Shown: one piece after another, positions 50,790-59,094 of the stretch | How positions within the stretch are numbered: position 1 is the first letter of the stretch | Layout of the letters: every line of letters begins with the position of its first letter | Origin: Pseudomonas sp. LS-2 | GTDB taxonomy: Bacteria > Pseudomonadota > Gammaproteobacteria > Pseudomonadales > Pseudomonadaceae | Direction of reading: 5' to 3' | Assembly (NCBI RefSeq): GCF_003605735.1 | Contig: NZ_QXTJ01000040.1 | Location: 199,677 to 263,676, forward strand | DNA length: 64,000 bases | Translations under genes and position numbers: made by a program | The notes under the pieces: model-generated | Told to the model about the DNA's origin: nothing | Seen by the model: the letters and a program-made list of their open reading frames with translations, nothing else | The model's database searches: none

Positions 50790-52509
50790 CGGAAGCTTCG
50801 TTTGCCAGGTGAGTACGGTTTTTCAGACGCGTGATCGCGCCATCCTTGAGTTCGATGATCTCGTCGGCAATGTCGATCAAACCCGGTCGGTGCGAGACCG
50901 CAATGATGGTGATCTCCGGAGCCAGCGCCTTCAATGACTCGCAGATGTCTTTTTCGGCCTGAGGGTCGAGTGCGCTGGTCGCTTCATCCAGGATGAGCAA
51001 GCGCGGCCGATGCGCGAGCGCACGGGCGATCACGATGCGCTGGCGTTGACCACCGGACAGTTTGCCGCCCCGCTCGCCCACCACCGAATGGATGCCTTGC
51101 TCCAGTTGCGAGACGAACTCCCAGGCGCCCGCCTGACGCAAGGCGCGCTCGGCATCCGCTTCGGTCAGCGCAGGCTCGCCCAGGGTCACGTTGGCAAGGA
51201 CGGAGTCATGCAACAGCAGGGTTTCCTGTGTCACGTAACCGATCATCCGGCGCCATTTGCGGCGATCCAGTTCGGGCAGTGGGACGCCATCGACCAGCAC
51301 GCGACCTTCCTGCGGGGTCAACAGCGCGCAGAGCAAGTCGAGAATGGTGGTTTTACCGCCTCCGGAAGCGCCGACCAGCGTCGTCATGGTGCCGACGTCA
51401 AAGGCCAGCGACGCGTTGTTCAGCACTTTCCGCTCACCGTAGGTGAAGCTGACGTTCTGAAACTCGATCTGCCGGGTCAGCGTCGGTTGACGGGTTCCCC
51501 CGACAGGCTCGGCTTCGGCTTTGGCGGTCTCCACCGCTTCACGCAGGGCCCAGAATGCACTTTCCTGCGCCGCCATGCGGTGGTAGCGCTGTTGCGCCTT
51601 GTGCATGAGCCCGAGGACGCGCACCACCATGAAAATCAGCACCATGACCGAGGACAGCGGAAGCTTCCAGATGACCAGCCCGGCGTACAGACCGGCGGCC
51701 GCGAGAATGGCCAGCAACGGCTCTTGCAGCGCACGCAGGGTCTCGCGGCTGGTGACTTCCTTTTCCATCGCCACGTTCAGCTCCGCGGCCTGATGGCGCA
51801 ACAGCGAATCGGCGATATCTTCCCGGGCCATTGCCTTGAGCGGTTTGACCGAGCCGAGGGTGTCGCTGAGGCTGATCAGCAACTCGCGCATCAGGCTCGT
51901 CTGGCCCTTGCCCGCACGACGAGAGGTTTTGACCAGCCCCCTGAGCGCCAACAGAATCACCAGGCCGACAATGAGGCACACCAGTGCCGCCTGCCAGGAC
52001 ACGAACAAGGCGATGACGCCGTACGCAATCGCCTGAATGGAAAGCGCGACCATGTTGGCGGCGTGTTCATACGCGGTCGACGCACGGTAGGCTTCAGTGG
52101 CGACCGCGTTGGCCAGCGCTCCACCCGGTTGACGCAGGTAATATTCCCAGCGGCTGCCCAGGGTCGCGTTGATCAGGTCCACGCGCAGGTCGGTTGCCAC
52201 GTGCGCCACGGTGTAGCCGACCTGGCGATTGGCAATGAGGATCAACAGGCTGCTGATCGCCATGCCCACGACGATGATGATCAGCAAGGTCACGATGGTC
52301 GGCTCCAGCCCGGCGAACGCCAGGGCGTTGCCGACCAGCGCGCCGAAGGTGGAGTGCGCGTTATCGCCCAGCATCACCGACATCAGGGGCAGCATGGTGG
52401 TCAGGCTGACGCTCTCGACCAGTCCGGCGACTACCAGACTGAGCAGCATCAGTGCCGTTCGCAACGGATACGAACGACCAAAAGCAAAAATGATTCGCAT
52501 AACACTCAC
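50776..52509 (-). CDS. MsbA-like lipid exporter (ABC half-transporter)
   Basis: 577 residues with six membrane helices (1-320) and an ATPase: Walker A GASGGGKTTI, signature LSGGQRQRIVIARAL, Walker B LLILDEATSALD, H-loop VSHRP. Such half-transporters form homodimers and flip lipids; MsbA flips lipid A. Here it is 72 bases after the serine palmitoyltransferase-type gene and in the same run, so it may flip ceramide or its phosphorylated form to the periplasmic leaflet. Pseudomonas has its own msbA elsewhere. Substrate not determinable by sequence alone. Confidence 0.85.
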   Translation of the reverse strand: MSVMRIIFAFGRSYPLRTALMLLSLVVAGLVESVSLTTMLPLMSVMLGDNAHSTFGALVGNALAFAGLEPTIVTLLIIIVVGMAISSLLILIANRQVGYTVAHVATDLRVDLINATLGSRWEYYLRQPGGALANAVATEAYRASTAYEHAANMVALSIQAIAYGVIALFVSWQAALVCLIVGLVILLALRGLVKTSRRAGKGQTSLMRELLISLSDTLGSVKPLKAMAREDIADSLLRHQAAELNVAMEKEVTSRETLRALQEPLLAILAAAGLYAGLVIWKLPLSSVMVLIFMVVRVLGLMHKAQQRYHRMAAQESAFWALREAVETAKAEAEPVGGTRQPTLTRQIEFQNVSFTYGERKVLNNASLAFDVGTMTTLVGASGGGKTTILDLLCALLTPQEGRVLVDGVPLPELDRRKWRRMIGYVTQETLLLHDSVLANVTLGEPALTEADAERALRQAGAWEFVSQLEQGIHSVVGERGGKLSGGQRQRIVIARALAHRPRLLILDEATSALDPQAEKDICESLKALAPEITIIAVSHRPGLIDIADEIIELKDGAITRLKNRTHLANEASDAQA

Positions 52510-52526
52510 ATTCGATACAAGGTTCT

Positions 52527-52557
52527 CTGTAACGCAGGCTACACCCCTGCGTTACAG
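52527..52557. promoter_or_regulatory. Perfect 12-bp hairpin inside the spt-exporter gap
   Basis: CTGTAACGCAGG at 52527-52538 is perfectly complementary to 52546-52557 over a 7-base loop. It sits between the SPT and exporter genes of one run. No T-run follows, so it may be a mRNA processing or stabilising element that sets the ratio between synthesis and transport genes. Confidence 0.5.
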
Positions 52558-52581
52558 CTGCCGGCCAGACGCGCTACGCCG

Positions 52582-53775
52582 TCAGGCCGTGAGCTCCAGC
52601 GTGGGCCGCAGGGCGGCGAACGCTTCGATGATCTGATCGATCTGTACCGACGTGTGAGCCGCGCTGACACTGCAACGCACCAGCGTGACACCTGCGGGGG
52701 TCGCCGGCGGTAACACCAGATTGACGTATACGCCCTTATCGATCAGTGCGCGCCAGAAGTTCACGCCCTGCTCCTTGCTGCCCACCATCACCGGAACGAC
52801 GGGGCTGACCCGCGGGCCCATCGAATAGCCCAGCTCTGCCAGGCCGTCGTACAGCTTTTGCGCGTTGTTCCAGAGCTTCTCGCGCAATTGCGGGCGAGCG
52901 GCAATGGTCTTCAACGCCGACCGCACCGATGCCACGACGGAAGGAGAAGGTGAAGCCGTGAAAATGTAGGGACGGCTCGCATAGCGCAGCACTTCCATCT
53001 CGCTGCTGCGACCCGCGGCGAAACCGCCGATGGCCGCCAGACTCTTGCTGAAGGTTCCCAGGATGATGTCGACATCATCCTCTACACCCTGCTCCTCCGC
53101 CAGACCACGGCCGTTAGCACCCATCACGCCGAACGAGTGCGCTTCGTCGACCAGCAGAAAACCACCGCGACGGCGTTTCACATCGACGATTTCCTTGAGC
53201 GGAGCCACGTCGCCGAGCATGCTGTAGATGCCCTCGACGATGATCAGTGCATCCTTGGCCCGCTCGCCCAGGCGCAGCATGCGGCGCTCCAGGTCTTTGG
53301 CATCGTTGTGGTGAAAACGGATGATTTCTGCGCCGCCCAACGTGCAGGCGTCGTAGATGCTCGCGTGGCAATCGGCGTCCAGCAGCACCACTTCGCGCGG
53401 ACCTGCGAGCGTACCGATAATGCCCAGGTTAGCCACGTAACCGGTTGAAAACACCATGACCGATGGCCGATCCAGGAAGGTGGCCAGCTCGGATTCCAGT
53501 GCCGAATGGCTGCCATAGCTGCCATTGGCCATCCGGGACCCGGTGGTGCCCGTGCCCTCTACGGCCAGCGCGTGACGTGCCGCCTCGATGGCGTCTTCAT
53601 CGAACGTCAGGCCCAGGTAGTTGTTGGTGCCTGCCAGAATCACATCAGTGCCACCAATGCGGCCCCGGGTCGAGGAGTACACGGCATCGATCCGCGTGCC
53701 GAACGGGCTGGGATCCAGCGCCTGCAGGCTGGAGCGCTCAGCCGCCAGACGGGAAAATTTGTCATACAGCCCCAT
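52582..53775 (-). CDS. spt: Serine palmitoyltransferase (alpha-oxoamine synthase)
   Basis: 397 residues, PLP enzyme condensing L-serine with a fatty acyl thioester to 3-ketosphinganine, the first step of sphingolipid synthesis. Motifs: GTNNYLGLTFDEDAIEAA, GTTGSRMANGSYGSHSALE, DEAHSFGVMG and the PLP lysine in GTFSKSLAAIGG. Length matches bacterial SPT. KBL and BioF are related, but the neighbouring acyl carrier protein, epimerase-type reductase and acyl-AMP ligase give SPT. Its start overlaps the acpR stop by 14 bases. Confidence 0.88.
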   Translation of the reverse strand: MGLYDKFSRLAAERSSLQALDPSPFGTRIDAVYSSTRGRIGGTDVILAGTNNYLGLTFDEDAIEAARHALAVEGTGTTGSRMANGSYGSHSALESELATFLDRPSVMVFSTGYVANLGIIGTLAGPREVVLLDADCHASIYDACTLGGAEIIRFHHNDAKDLERRMLRLGERAKDALIIVEGIYSMLGDVAPLKEIVDVKRRRGGFLLVDEAHSFGVMGANGRGLAEEQGVEDDVDIILGTFSKSLAAIGGFAAGRSSEMEVLRYASRPYIFTASPSPSVVASVRSALKTIAARPQLREKLWNNAQKLYDGLAELGYSMGPRVSPVVPVMVGSKEQGVNFWRALIDKGVYVNLVLPPATPAGVTLVRCSVSAAHTSVQIDQIIEAFAALRPTLELTA

Positions 53776-54022
53776 TACGTTTCTCCAGGTAGCCGATCAG
53801 AGACGTCGCGAGCTGTCGCGGGGTGCGGACATCCATCAAGATGTTGATCGGAATCGACAGGTCATAGTCGTCCTCGAGCTTCATCAACAGGTCCATCATT
53901 TTTACCGATTCCAGACCGAGATCATTGACCATGTCGCTGTCCGGGCCGATGGCCCCGGCGGCCGGGATCATCTCGCGAAGACACGTCAGTACGTTTTCCA
54001 GAATCACATCTTGCGTAAACAT
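53762..54022 (-). CDS. acpR: Dedicated acyl carrier protein
   Basis: 86 residues with the phosphopantetheine serine in NDLGLESVKMMDLLM (LGxxS). It overlaps spt by 14 bases. In Caulobacter the ACP beside spt supplies the acyl thioester for SPT. Start ATG 54022; the longer frame to 54082 lacks a ribosome site. Acidic four-helix fold is clear. Confidence 0.88.
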   Translation of the reverse strand: MFTQDVILENVLTCLREMIPAAGAIGPDSDMVNDLGLESVKMMDLLMKLEDDYDLSIPINILMDVRTPRQLATSLIGYLEKRNGAV

Positions 54023-54056
54023 ATTCAGCCTCGTAGGCGTGCGAACTCGCACACAT

Positions 54057-54971
54057 TCAAAACAATCTTTCCTGCAGAGCACGCCGCAGCTTGATTTGCG
54101 GGTTCCAGCCAGTGGCGGCCGTGATCGCGGTGTTGCTGCACGTCCAGTCGGCGTGCGTCAGTTCATTGACCTTGCTGGTGGTCAGCATCGGATCGCCGCG
54201 CAGCAGACAGGCAATCGCCAGGTTCACCCCGGCAATGGCCCTCAGCAGCGGCGTGGAAATCGGCAGCGAGCGCACGGGCGCCCTACGGATATCGCCGGCG
54301 ATGCTCGCCAGGCCTTTCCAGCTGTAACCCCCCAGCGTTCCATCACTGATCTCGTAGATCGCCGGTTTGCTCAGGGGCGAATCCAGCCAGTGAGAAACCG
54401 CCGCGACAAGGTCGAAGACATGGACAAAACTCAGATGACTGTCGCTTGCGCCAAGCCGGATCTGCACCCCTTTGAGCAACCACTGAAACAGGGGGCGCAT
54501 CTCGCGGTCGCCCGGCCCGTACACGGCAGTCGGCCTGAAAATACTGACGCCGATGGGCCCGGCGGCTCGGATGACCTCCTGTTCGGCGTCGTATTTGGAC
54601 TGTGCGTACCAGGAGAGCTCGGGATGACGCGCCGCAAGGGACGACATGTGCAGGATGCGCTCACAGGTGCCCGATGCGCGCGCAGCTTCTGCCACTCGCC
54701 GACTGCCGTCGACATTGGTGCGCCGGAAACTGCGTGCGTTGCGGCCACGCACGGCGCCGGCGCAGTGAATCACGACGCGAGCGCCGGCCACCAGCTCCGC
54801 CAGTGATTCCTTGTCCTCCAGCGAACCCTTGACCCACAGAATGCCGTTATCCAGCCCCGACCGTGTCCGGCTGAGTGCGCGCACACGGGCGCCGCTGGCA
54901 ACGAGCATCCTTGCGATCTGACCACCAATGAAACCGCTTCCTCCGGTCAGGGCGATCGTGGGCTGTGTCAT
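54057..54971 (-). CDS. cerR: NAD-dependent epimerase/ceramide reductase-type protein
   Basis: 304 residues, extended SDR: GGSGFIGGQIARML nucleotide site and catalytic SWYAQSKYDAE (Tyr-x3-Lys). In Caulobacter the homologue (CerR) reduces 3-oxo-ceramide to ceramide. Its start overlaps the aasR stop by four bases. Position and overlap give the role; alone the sequence would only say epimerase family. Confidence 0.8.
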   Translation of the reverse strand: MTQPTIALTGGSGFIGGQIARMLVASGARVRALSRTRSGLDNGILWVKGSLEDKESLAELVAGARVVIHCAGAVRGRNARSFRRTNVDGSRRVAEAARASGTCERILHMSSLAARHPELSWYAQSKYDAEQEVIRAAGPIGVSIFRPTAVYGPGDREMRPLFQWLLKGVQIRLGASDSHLSFVHVFDLVAAVSHWLDSPLSKPAIYEISDGTLGGYSWKGLASIAGDIRRAPVRSLPISTPLLRAIAGVNLAIACLLRGDPMLTTSKVNELTHADWTCSNTAITAATGWNPQIKLRRALQERLF

Positions 54972-56719
54972 GCGATTCCTGCCGCCGCGAAACCTTCAGG
55001 TTCGGCGGCGCGAAGGCTCATGAAGCGCTTGCGGGCTTCGGCCCGGGCAGGCTTGCCCGAAGAGGTGCGAGGAATGCTATGGGGCGGAACCAGGTCGATG
55101 GTCGGCGAGATGCCGAACTCGCTGTGGATCCTGGCGAACAGCGTATGCGTCAGGCGCGCACGCTTTTCTTCGTCCTGATTGCGGTACTGAACCTGAATCA
55201 CCACCGAGGGCTCGATTTCCTTGTCGGTGATGAACACGATGGCGTCACCCGGCCGGATTTCCGGCTCGGACTCGACGATCAGTTCGATGTCTTGTGGCCA
55301 GATATTGCGACCGCGAATGATGATGAGGTCCTTCTTGCGTCCGGTGACGTACAGGTTGCCATCAAACACATAGCCCAAGTCCCCGGTGTCGAGACGTCTC
55401 GTCGCTCTGAGCGACTCAATGGACTCCGGGTCTTCGAAATAGCCGCTCATCAGGCTCGGCCCTGAAATCATGATCCTGCCGATCTCGCGCTCCGTCAGCA
55501 CGTTACCCGCCTCGTCCACGATTTCCAGTTCATGCCCTGGCAGCGGCTGACCGCAATTGACGAAGGTGCTGACAGCGTTCGATTGCTCCGTGGCGCTGAC
55601 CGCCCGGCCCTGGGTTTCGAGAATGTCGCGGTCAATGCGGTCAACCTGTGCGCCGTCATCAGGTCGGGCGAAACTCACCGCCAGGGTATTTTCCGCCAGC
55701 CCGTAGCACGGCATGAACGCACCTGCCTTGAAACCGGCCGGGGCGAAATGTTCTGCGAAGCGGTCCAGGGTGGTGATGGTGATCGGTTCTGCACCCACCC
55801 CGGCCACGCGCCAGTTGGAAAGGTCCAGGCTCTCGACTTCCGCTGCGCTGCAACGACGGACACACAGATCGAACCCGAAAGGCGGTGCGACCGACACCGT
55901 GCCTTTGTTGCGACTGAGCAGGTTGAGCCACTGTTTGGGACGCATCGCGAAGTCCTGCGTGCGCAGGTAGTCGACCGAAAGCTGGGTCGCCATGGGCGTC
56001 AGCACGAAGCCGACCAGGCCCATGTCGTGGTAGAACGGTAACCAGGAGATGCAGCGATCGCCGGGACGCAACCGGATCCCGTCCAGGCTGATGCCTCGCA
56101 GATTGGCCATGACCGAACGCTGCGTCACGATCACGCCACGGGGAAAGCGGGTGCTGCCGGAGGTGTATTGCAGGTAGGCGATGTCGTCGGGATGAACGGC
56201 GGCGAACGTGGGATTCCCAACCTCAAGCGCCTCCAACTGGTCATCCGTGCCGATGAACTTCAGCCGGGTGTCTCCCAGTGCCTCGCGTGCGTAGGGCAGC
56301 CACTCTTCCTCGCCCAGTACCGCCATTGGCGAACAGCTGGCCAACAGGCCGCGGAGCTTTTCGACGTAGGATTGATGCTGGCCGAGGCCGGCGGGAACCG
56401 GCAAAGGCACGGCCACCAGGCCTGCGTACTGGCACGCGAAGAAGAATTCGACGAATGACGGCGTCGTGTCGGCAATCAGCGCAACGCGATCACCTTTGGT
56501 CAAACCCAGGGTGAGCAGCCGTTTCGCCGCCCCCATCGCCCTCACTTTCAGTTCCCGGTACCCAAGCACTGCGGTCAACTGACAGCGTCTGTCGTAGAAA
56601 TTCATGCCGGTGCGCCCCATCGCGGCGTAATCGAGCGCTTCGGGCAACGAAGGGAAGTCTGCAAGACGCTGCACCAGCGCCTGAGAAGAACTGGTTTCGG
56701 ACAAATATAAAACTGTCAT
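54968..56719 (-). CDS. aasR: Acyl-ACP synthetase / fatty acyl-AMP ligase
   Basis: 583 residues. Adenylation motifs: YLQYTSGSTRFPRGVIVT, SWLPFYHDMGLVG, GRIMISGPSLMSGYF, DTGDLGYVFDGNLYVTGRKK and the C-terminal Lys in TSSGKPARAEARKRF. It resembles fatty acyl-AMP ligases rather than plain CoA ligases and would charge AcpR with an activated fatty acid. It is the first gene of the leftward run. The start ATG 56719 is 372 bases from the divergent ceramide synthase gene. Confidence 0.87.
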   Translation of the reverse strand: MTVLYLSETSSSQALVQRLADFPSLPEALDYAAMGRTGMNFYDRRCQLTAVLGYRELKVRAMGAAKRLLTLGLTKGDRVALIADTTPSFVEFFFACQYAGLVAVPLPVPAGLGQHQSYVEKLRGLLASCSPMAVLGEEEWLPYAREALGDTRLKFIGTDDQLEALEVGNPTFAAVHPDDIAYLQYTSGSTRFPRGVIVTQRSVMANLRGISLDGIRLRPGDRCISWLPFYHDMGLVGFVLTPMATQLSVDYLRTQDFAMRPKQWLNLLSRNKGTVSVAPPFGFDLCVRRCSAAEVESLDLSNWRVAGVGAEPITITTLDRFAEHFAPAGFKAGAFMPCYGLAENTLAVSFARPDDGAQVDRIDRDILETQGRAVSATEQSNAVSTFVNCGQPLPGHELEIVDEAGNVLTEREIGRIMISGPSLMSGYFEDPESIESLRATRRLDTGDLGYVFDGNLYVTGRKKDLIIIRGRNIWPQDIELIVESEPEIRPGDAIVFITDKEIEPSVVIQVQYRNQDEEKRARLTHTLFARIHSEFGISPTIDLVPPHSIPRTSSGKPARAEARKRFMSLRAAEPEGFAAAGIA

Positions 56720-57091
56720 TAATTAGGACTCTAATCAGGTTCTGCGACAACAAGCGCATCGGTCATACGCGCTGTCGTGTTCCGCGAAATGCAAGATTGG
56801 CAGGCAGCGTCGATCCTGCACGCCTGCACCTCTTCAGGGATCACCCGAGATAAATGAAATGGCTCGTCCGTGTAAGCCATATTCAAAATAGGCCGCCATA
56901 GCTTCCGCAAAAGACTACCCCGTGATGGATTGAGTTGGACTATCAAATGGATTGATAGCGTACATTGATAATGGTGTCTGGACGTAACAGAATATTTCGG
57001 CGAAAGTTCGGGGTCGTCGCCGGATCCCTGACTCAATGTTGGAAATTCAGGCTTCACAGTTGACTATTTTGCGTAGAAGACCTGCAGGCCA
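56720..57091. promoter_or_regulatory. Divergent promoter region of the ceramide locus with a TATCAA/TTGATA dyad
   Basis: 372 bases between aasR and bcerS. An inverted repeat CTATCAA (56940-46), spacer ATGGA, TTGATAG (56952-58) lies in the middle, and a third TTGATA half follows at 56965-70. It is the best candidate operator for both operons. No sigma motif was fixed. Confidence 0.42.
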
Positions 57092-58234
57092 ATGAATAAG
57101 ACGAACCACGCAGTTACCGTTCAAGCGGCAGAAGACAAGCACGCGCTGAAAGATTTCATCACTTTTCCCGGCACGCTCTATACCAACGATCCCTCCTGGA
57201 TCGAACCGCTGCACGTCGAACGGCAGGAACATCTTTCCAGCAAGAACCCCGCTTCCGGGCACGTCACCTGGAAAGCCTGGCTCGCCCGACGCAACGGTGT
57301 GATCGTGGGACGCATCCTGGCCCAGACAGACACGCTACACCGCGAGCTGCACGGCGCCGATACCGGCCACTTCGGCATGCTGGACGCGGTCGACGACCCG
57401 GAAGTCTTTGCCGCCTTGATCGCCACAGCCGAACAGTGGCTGAAAAGTCAGGGCGCCAAACGTATCACGGGTCCCTTCACGCTGAACATCAATCAGGAAA
57501 GTGGCCTGCTCGTAGAGGGATTCGACACCCCTCCGTCTTCATTTATGAATCACAACCACGCCTACTATGAAAACCATGTGTTGAGCTCCAACTATGAGCC
57601 AGCCAAGGATTTGATTGCTTACTGGATGCGCACGCAAGAGCTGAACTTTCCAGCGCCGCTGCAGAAAATGATGGCGCGTGAGCGATCGACGATCCGCATT
57701 CGCCAGGTGGACAAGAGTAAGTTCGACGCTGAAATGCAAATTCTGCGACAGATCTTCAACGACGCCTGGGCCAACAACTGGGGGTTCGTGCCGTTTACCG
57801 AACACGAATTTGCCGAACTCGGCAAGCAGCTGAAATTCCTCGTACCCAGTGACCTCATTTATATCGCCGAGATCAACGGCGAGCCGGCGGCGTTCATCGT
57901 GGCCATGCCCAATATTCATGAGGCCATCGCGCCGTTGAAAGGACGCTTGCTGCCGTTTGGCTGGCTGCGCCTGATCTGGAAACTCAAAGTGTCCGGCACC
58001 CGCACAGCCCGTGTGCCGCTGATGGGCGTCAGGCAGCAATATCAGTTCAGCCGACAGGGCCCCGTGCTGGCGCTGCTGCTGATCGAAGCGTTGAAAGCAC
58101 CCTTCGTACGCCGCAAGATCGACGCGCTGGAAATGTCCTGGATCCTGGAAACCAACGCGGGTATGCGCGGCATTCTGGAACGCATCGGTGCCAAAGCCTA
58201 CAAACGGTACCGGCTCTATGAAAAACAGATCTGA
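57092..58234 (+). CDS. bcerS: Bacterial ceramide synthase (GNAT-like acyltransferase)
   Basis: 380 residues. Unlike a typical GNAT it is long, with NDPSWIEPLHVERQEHL, GPFTLNINQESGLLVEGFD, MMARERSTIRIRQ and TAVPLMGVRQQYQ-type C-terminal half (seen as RVPLMGVRQQYQFSRQG). This matches the family in which Caulobacter CC_1154 N-acylates the sphingoid base. Start ATG 57092. Divergent from the aasR run; the next gene's ATG overlaps its stop by 17 bases. Family reading is by recollection of pattern and context. Confidence 0.78.
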   Translation: MNKTNHAVTVQAAEDKHALKDFITFPGTLYTNDPSWIEPLHVERQEHLSSKNPASGHVTWKAWLARRNGVIVGRILAQTDTLHRELHGADTGHFGMLDAVDDPEVFAALIATAEQWLKSQGAKRITGPFTLNINQESGLLVEGFDTPPSSFMNHNHAYYENHVLSSNYEPAKDLIAYWMRTQELNFPAPLQKMMARERSTIRIRQVDKSKFDAEMQILRQIFNDAWANNWGFVPFTEHEFAELGKQLKFLVPSDLIYIAEINGEPAAFIVAMPNIHEAIAPLKGRLLPFGWLRLIWKLKVSGTRTARVPLMGVRQQYQFSRQGPVLALLLIEALKAPFVRRKIDALEMSWILETNAGMRGILERIGAKAYKRYRLYEKQI

Positions 58235-59030
58235 CTGGGCGCCCTTCTCCGCGCTCGTCCTTGCCGGTGATCGACGCCCGGGCGACCCGGTAGCGGCCTT
58301 GGGCAATGCGGGCTGCAAGGCATTGACGCCAGTGCTTGGCGTCCCGATGCTGTACCGCGTCGTCAGCGCTTTACAGGCATCCAGGCACGTGGCGGACATC
58401 ACCCTGGTCGGACCGGGCGATCAGGTGCTCGCCGGCAACCCGACCTTGCGCAACATGATCGCCAGTGGCGAGGTCTCGATGCTTGAGCCCGCAGCATCGC
58501 CGAGCTTGAGCGCGCACCGTGGTTTGAAGCATATCCAGTCGCGGCCCGTGCTGGTGACGACCGCCGACCATGCCCTGCTGCGCGCCGATATCGTCGACCA
58601 TTTCCTCGAACAGTCGCGGGTCAGCGGCTGCGACGTGACGGTCGCGCTGACGCCATTGGTCACGGTCATGGCCAGATTCCCGGACAACCGACGCACGGCG
58701 ATCAAACTCAAGGGCGGCCCTTTCTGCGGCAGCAATCTGTTCGCCTTCATGACCCCGGAAAGCGAAAAAGTCGCGGCGTTCTGGAAAGACATCGAACAGC
58801 GGCGCAAGAACCCTAAAAAAGTCGTCATGGGCGCGCTGGGCTTTGTCTCGACCTTGCGTTACCTGCTCGGCACGCTGAGCCTGGAACACGCCATGCAACG
58901 GATGTCCAACGCCGTGGGCGTTCGTGTCGGCGCCGTGATCATGCCGTTTGCCGACGCGGCGGTTGATATCGATACGGTGGACGACTTCATGCTGGTCGAG
59001 AAAACCCTGCGCCAGCGAGCGTCAACGTGA
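58218..59030 (+). CDS. MobA-like nucleotidyltransferase
   Basis: 270 residues. N-terminal nucleotide motif SALVLAGDRRPGD with KALTPVLGVPML, and VTTADHALL as the metal-binding acidic strand. NTP-transferase fold as in sugar/alcohol nucleotidyltransferases. It overlaps bcerS by 17 bases. In Caulobacter a nucleotidyltransferase takes part in ceramide phosphoglycerate head-group formation; I infer the same here but cannot assign the exact gene. Confidence 0.75.
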   Translation: MKNRSDWAPFSALVLAGDRRPGDPVAALGNAGCKALTPVLGVPMLYRVVSALQASRHVADITLVGPGDQVLAGNPTLRNMIASGEVSMLEPAASPSLSAHRGLKHIQSRPVLVTTADHALLRADIVDHFLEQSRVSGCDVTVALTPLVTVMARFPDNRRTAIKLKGGPFCGSNLFAFMTPESEKVAAFWKDIEQRRKNPKKVVMGALGFVSTLRYLLGTLSLEHAMQRMSNAVGVRVGAVIMPFADAAVDIDTVDDFMLVEKTLRQRAST

Positions 59031-59094
59031 TCATCGCAAGGTCTCTGCATTCAGCCGGACAACCCCATCACAGCGCATCATCGGGAACGTCGCG

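Noticed and set aside
51010..52713. Long plus-strand frame (567 codons) across the exporter gene
   Set aside because: It is antisense to a gene with complete ABC motifs, has low-complexity His/Gln/Arg composition and no motif; typical GC-rich shadow.
52582..53775. Calling the aminotransferase-type gene kbl or bioF
   Set aside because: Neighbouring ACP, acyl-AMP ligase and reductase match the ceramide set; no tdh or bio genes nearby.
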